Assembly (NCBI GenBank): GCA_964636685.1
Contig: CAZWUK010000015.1
Span: 1 to 34,672, forward strand
DNA: 34,672 nt
Reading direction: 5' to 3'
DNA from: CAZWUK01 sp964636685
Lineage (GTDB): Bacteria > Bacillota > Clostridia > Christensenellales > CAG-138
The notes below the pieces were generated by a model, which saw only the letters and a program-made list of their open reading frames with translations, was not told the origin of the DNA and made no database searches. This document shows positions 31,887 to 34,672 of this stretch, piece by piece. How positions within the stretch are numbered: the stretch's first letter is position 1; each line of letters begins with the position of its first letter. A program made the translations under genes and the position numbers.

Positions 31887-33132
31887 GTGCCGATCCTCCC
31901 AAAGCGTTCAAATCTTCAAAAAAAGCCGGGTACGATTTTTCAACCGCCTCCGCGCCGTGGATGACGCCGCCCGCGCCATAAGAAAGCGCAATCGCCGCCG
32001 CCATGACGATACGGTGGTCGTTGCATCCGTCAATCTCGGCCGGATGCAGGGCTGTTCCGCCTTGCACAATCAGGCCGTCCGGCAGCTCCCGACAGGAAAC
32101 ACCAAGCTGCGATAAAACCGCCGCCATTGCAGAAAGACGGTCGCTCTCCTTGATGCGAAGGCGCGCCGCGTCGCAAAATACGGTTTCGCCCTCGGCAAAT
32201 GCCGCCGTCACCGCAAGGATCGGCAGCAGATCCGGGCAGTCCTTGACCGAGATCCGGCAACCCGAAAGGCACGTTTTTTTCGCCTGTATCCCCTCTGTTC
32301 GTTCCCAGTCAGCCCCCATCAGGGACAAGGTGGAAACGATCTTGCGATCCGCTTGCAGGGACTCCATCGAGAGCCCCGTGCAGCGCACGTTCCCGCCAAG
32401 CGCGCCCGCCGCGAGGAAAAACGCGGCATTAGACCAGTCGCCGCCGACCGTGACGCGCTTTGGCGAATGATAGCGTTGTCTGCCGGGGATGACATACCCC
32501 GTCTCGGTCGGCTTGATTTCCACGCCAAAGCGGGACAGCGTTTGACGCGTCATGTCCACATAGTCCGCCGATTCCAGCGGCGTGGTCAATCGGATCGTAC
32601 TGTCACCTTTTAAAAGCGGCAATGCAAACAGCAATCCCGTGATATACTGGGAGCTGACATTGCCCGGCAGCACATATTCGCCCGACTGCAATGCGCCGGC
32701 AAGCGTCAGCGGCAGCAATCCTGCCGACATCGTGACCCCGTGCCGCACAAGCTCCGCGTCAAGCGGAGACAGCGGCCGCTCCGGCAGCCGACCGCTGCCG
32801 ACAAGCCTTGCCCCGCCGCCCAATGCCGCCGCTACCGGCAGCAAAAAGCGCAGCGTGGAACCGCTCTCAACACAGTCGAGCAGCGCGTCTTGGTTCGGCG
32901 TTGTGACGGGTGTTACCAGCAGTCCGCCGTCGATATTTGTGATCTTGGCGCCCAGCGCCGCAAGACAATCGCGCGTTGCTTCAATATCCTTTGAGGTGGT
33001 GTTGCATAAAATTGTTGTTGGCGCATCCGCAAGCGCGGCGGCAATCAGCTCGCGGTGCGCTTCAGACTTTGACGCAATCGCCGCCACGGCGCCGGAGAGC
33101 TTTCTTGGCAAGACACGCACATCCATACTCAT
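31876..33132 (-). CDS. aroA: 3-phosphoshikimate 1-carboxyvinyltransferase (EPSP synthase)
   Basis: The 418-residue enzyme joins phosphoenolpyruvate to shikimate-3-phosphate. It has SKSEAHRELIAAALA, SGSTLRFLLPVAAALG, RLPERPL, SSQYITGLLFALPLL, the GDWSNAAFFLAAGAL segment, and the closing RIKESDRLSAMA and DGCNDHRIVMAAAIA. Its start ATG overlaps the aroB stop (ATGA at 33132). A second ATG two codons on (33126) is better spaced from GGAGAA, so the true start is one of these. It is upstream of aroC with an 11-nt overlap. Confidence 0.97.
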   Translation of the reverse strand: MSMDVRVLPRKLSGAVAAIASKSEAHRELIAAALADAPTTILCNTTSKDIEATRDCLAALGAKITNIDGGLLVTPVTTPNQDALLDCVESGSTLRFLLPVAAALGGGARLVGSGRLPERPLSPLDAELVRHGVTMSAGLLPLTLAGALQSGEYVLPGNVSSQYITGLLFALPLLKGDSTIRLTTPLESADYVDMTRQTLSRFGVEIKPTETGYVIPGRQRYHSPKRVTVGGDWSNAAFFLAAGALGGNVRCTGLSMESLQADRKIVSTLSLMGADWERTEGIQAKKTCLSGCRISVKDCPDLLPILAVTAAFAEGETVFCDAARLRIKESDRLSAMAAVLSQLGVSCRELPDGLIVQGGTALHPAEIDGCNDHRIVMAAAIALSYGAGGVIHGAEAVEKSYPAFFEDLNALGGSAHVI

Positions 33133-34187
33133 TTCTCCAATGCCAGCGCGAACAGACGCGCCAATTCCGAAACGTCGTGTTTTTCCAGCCGGCAGACGCC
33201 GATCTTCTCGGGCAGCACCAGCGTGATGGTCTGCCCCTGCCGCTTTTTATCCCGAAACGCCGCGCCCAAAAGCGCATCCGCCGTAAACGGACATTCCACG
33301 GGCAGCGCGTTTTTGCTGAGCGCCTGCCGGATATCCGTTACCACCGATTTCTCGCACACGCCGGTAGCACAGGCGACCTTTGCCGCCATGACAAGCCCGA
33401 TCGCCACCGCATCGCCGTGGGAGATGGCAAAGTGGCTTGCCTGCTCTACCGCGTGGCCGAAGGTATGACCGAGGTTGAGCAGCTGCCGCCGTCCGGTGTC
33501 GCGTTCGTCCAAGGCGACCACCTCGGCTTTATACCGCACACAGGATGCAATGATCTCCTCTATTCTATCAGAAAAATCGCCGTCCGCCAGCAGTGAAAAC
33601 AAGGTTTTGTCAAACAGCACGCCGGTTTTGACGGCTTCGGCCGTTCCCTCGTCAAAGACGTTCTTTGGCAAGGTAGACAACACGTCAGGATCAATCAAAA
33701 CAAGGCGCGGCTGATAAAAAACACCTGCAAGATTTTTTCCGTGTTCGAGGTCTACCGCCGTTTTTCCGCCGACGGAGGAATCGATCATCGCCAAAAAAGT
33801 CGTCGGAACCTGCACAAACCGAACGCCGCGCAGATACACCGCCGCCGCAAAGCCTGCCATATCGCCTGTCACACCGCCGCCCAGCGCAACCACGAGATCC
33901 TGCCTTGTCAGCTGCTGCTCTGCCAATAACTCCAGTATGCCGGAGAGCGTCGTCAGGTTTTTACTGGCTTCCCCGGCGGGAAAGGCATAGCTGCACACGG
34001 AAAAACCCACGCTTTCCAGAGACGCGCGCGCCGCATCCAAATAGTGCTTTGCCACGGTGTCGTCCGTAATCACCGCCGCGCGGCAGGGAGGCACAACGCC
34101 AGCAATCCTGGCGCCCATCTTTTGCAGCAGACCGCGCGCGATCAATACATCGTAGGAGTTGGCCACGGCAACGGGAATTTCAATCAT
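33129..34187 (-). CDS. aroB: 3-dehydroquinate synthase
   Basis: The 352-residue enzyme cyclises DAHP to 3-dehydroquinate with NAD+ and a divalent metal. Visible motifs are DDTVAKHYLD, FPAGEASKNLTTL, the NAD-binding ALGGGVTGDMAGFAAAVYLRGV, QVPTTFLAMIDSSVGGKTAVDLEHGKNLAG, and the metal-binding LNLGHTFGHAVE and HGDAVAIGLVMA. GGAG lies eight nt before the ATG, which overlaps the tyrA stop in an ATGA. Confidence 0.97.
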   Translation of the reverse strand: MIEIPVAVANSYDVLIARGLLQKMGARIAGVVPPCRAAVITDDTVAKHYLDAARASLESVGFSVCSYAFPAGEASKNLTTLSGILELLAEQQLTRQDLVVALGGGVTGDMAGFAAAVYLRGVRFVQVPTTFLAMIDSSVGGKTAVDLEHGKNLAGVFYQPRLVLIDPDVLSTLPKNVFDEGTAEAVKTGVLFDKTLFSLLADGDFSDRIEEIIASCVRYKAEVVALDERDTGRRQLLNLGHTFGHAVEQASHFAISHGDAVAIGLVMAAKVACATGVCEKSVVTDIRQALSKNALPVECPFTADALLGAAFRDKKRQGQTITLVLPEKIGVCRLEKHDVSELARLFALALEK

Positions 34188-34672
34188 TTGCCCTTCTCCT
34201 TTTCTTCCGACTCCAGCTTATACGCCGTGCCCGCCGCAAGCAACGCGTGCAGCGCCGCCTCGTCACGCGTTTGAATGGCAGCGCGATATGCCGTCAGCTT
34301 CTCCAGCAAAAGATCGATCTGGTCGGTCAAATGATCCGCATTTTCCAAAAACAGCTCCGTCCACATGTCCGCATTCAGCTTGGCAACGCGTGTCAGATCC
34401 CGAAAGCTGCCCGCAGAATACCCCTTATGCGTCAAAGCGAGCGGATTTTGGATATAGGCGTTGGACACCACGTGCGCCATCTGCGAGGTGTAAGCAATCA
34501 TCTCGTCGTGTTCATCGGGCGTAATCGCGGGGGTTCTCGTAAAACCCATCGCAAAGCATAGCTGCTGCACACGGGCCAGAATGCGAATATCGGTATCGGG
34601 GTAGGGCGTCAGGATCATGGGCGCTTTGACAAACATCGTGTCCTTCGCGCTGTCAAAGCCAAAGGCCGCAAC
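34184..34672 (-). CDS. tyrA: Prephenate dehydrogenase, C-terminal part (gene runs off the window)
   Basis: Only the last 162 codons are in view, open to the right edge (VAAFGFDSAKDTMFVKAPMILTPYPDT...). The segment matches the TyrA C-terminal helical dimerisation domain: the LTPYP.TD.. start, MGFTRTPAITPDEHDEMIAYTSQMAHVVSNAYI (the HD..iA..SHlPH-type block, here TSQMAHVVS) and the GYSAGSFRDLTRVAKLNADMWTELFLEN stretch diagnostic of the family. The enzyme makes 4-hydroxyphenylpyruvate for tyrosine. The N-terminal NAD domain, any ACT domain and the operon promoter lie outside the window. Confidence 0.92.
   Translation of the reverse strand, partial: VAAFGFDSAKDTMFVKAPMILTPYPDTDIRILARVQQLCFAMGFTRTPAITPDEHDEMIAYTSQMAHVVSNAYIQNPLALTHKGYSAGSFRDLTRVAKLNADMWTELFLENADHLTDQIDLLLEKLTAYRAAIQTRDEAALHALLAAGTAYKLESEEKEKGK

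Overview
The window looks like a moderately GC-rich Firmicute of the class Clostridia, possibly Oscillospiraceae-like. That placement rests on gene content and signals only: a leucine T-box leader, strong AGGAGG-type ribosome binding sites, TTGACA/TATACT-type promoters with 17-bp spacers, a YtrA-type GntR/ABC cassette and a fused AroE-AroK. No rRNA, tRNA, transposase or CRISPR array was seen. A run of exactly 100 N (21051-21150) shows that this is a draft assembly.

Layout. (1) 157-8146, minus strand: a promoter, a long structured leader and a three-gene phosphorelay. The genes are a hybrid histidine kinase with two extracellular solute-binding domains, a free Hpt protein, and a REC-GGDEF*-EAL-PAS-GGDEF protein that should convert the signal into c-di-GMP turnover. 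(2) 8147-9521: a doubtful small ORF, then a translationally coupled HIRAN/CpXC pair on the plus strand. (3) 9587-11497, minus strand: an ArsR-type repressor, an ArsP/UPF0718 permease and a Cys-rich small thioredoxin-like protein. (4) 11494-13997: a ThrE-like exporter (minus) divergent from an AraC-GyrI regulator (plus). (5) 14035-16048, plus strand: a two-gene oxidative-stress unit resembling staphylococcal HypR-MerA, an Rrf2 regulator plus a flavin disulfide reductase, behind two tandem 7-7-7 operators. (6) 16064-20755, minus strand: leuA-leuC-leuD-leuB under a T-box leader with a CTC (Leu) specifier. (7) 20857-22667, plus strand: a membrane-anchored WG-repeat protein whose 17-residue Pro-rich tandem array is broken by the assembly gap. 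(8) 22669-24573, plus strand: a GntR (YtrA-like) regulator, ABC ATPase and ABC-2 permease. (9) 24688-27957, plus strand: a large secreted, membrane-anchored GLUG/FN3/metallophosphatase protein. (10) 27989-34672, minus strand: a tightly packed aromatic amino acid operon, tyrA'-aroB-aroA-aroC-pheA-aroE/K-aroQ. It runs from DAHP to chorismate and on to the Phe and Tyr branches; DAHP synthase is not in view.

How the parts work together. The two biosynthetic blocks (Leu, and Phe/Tyr via shikimate) are compact operons with overlapping genes. Between them and to their left lie small sensory or stress cassettes, each with its own promoter and mostly closed by intrinsic terminators. The observations most worth following are the HypR-MerA-like unit with its matching cysteine positions and tandem operators, the attenuator-bearing leader of the c-di-GMP phosphorelay, and the collapsed repeat array whose frame is restored exactly when the Ns are removed.
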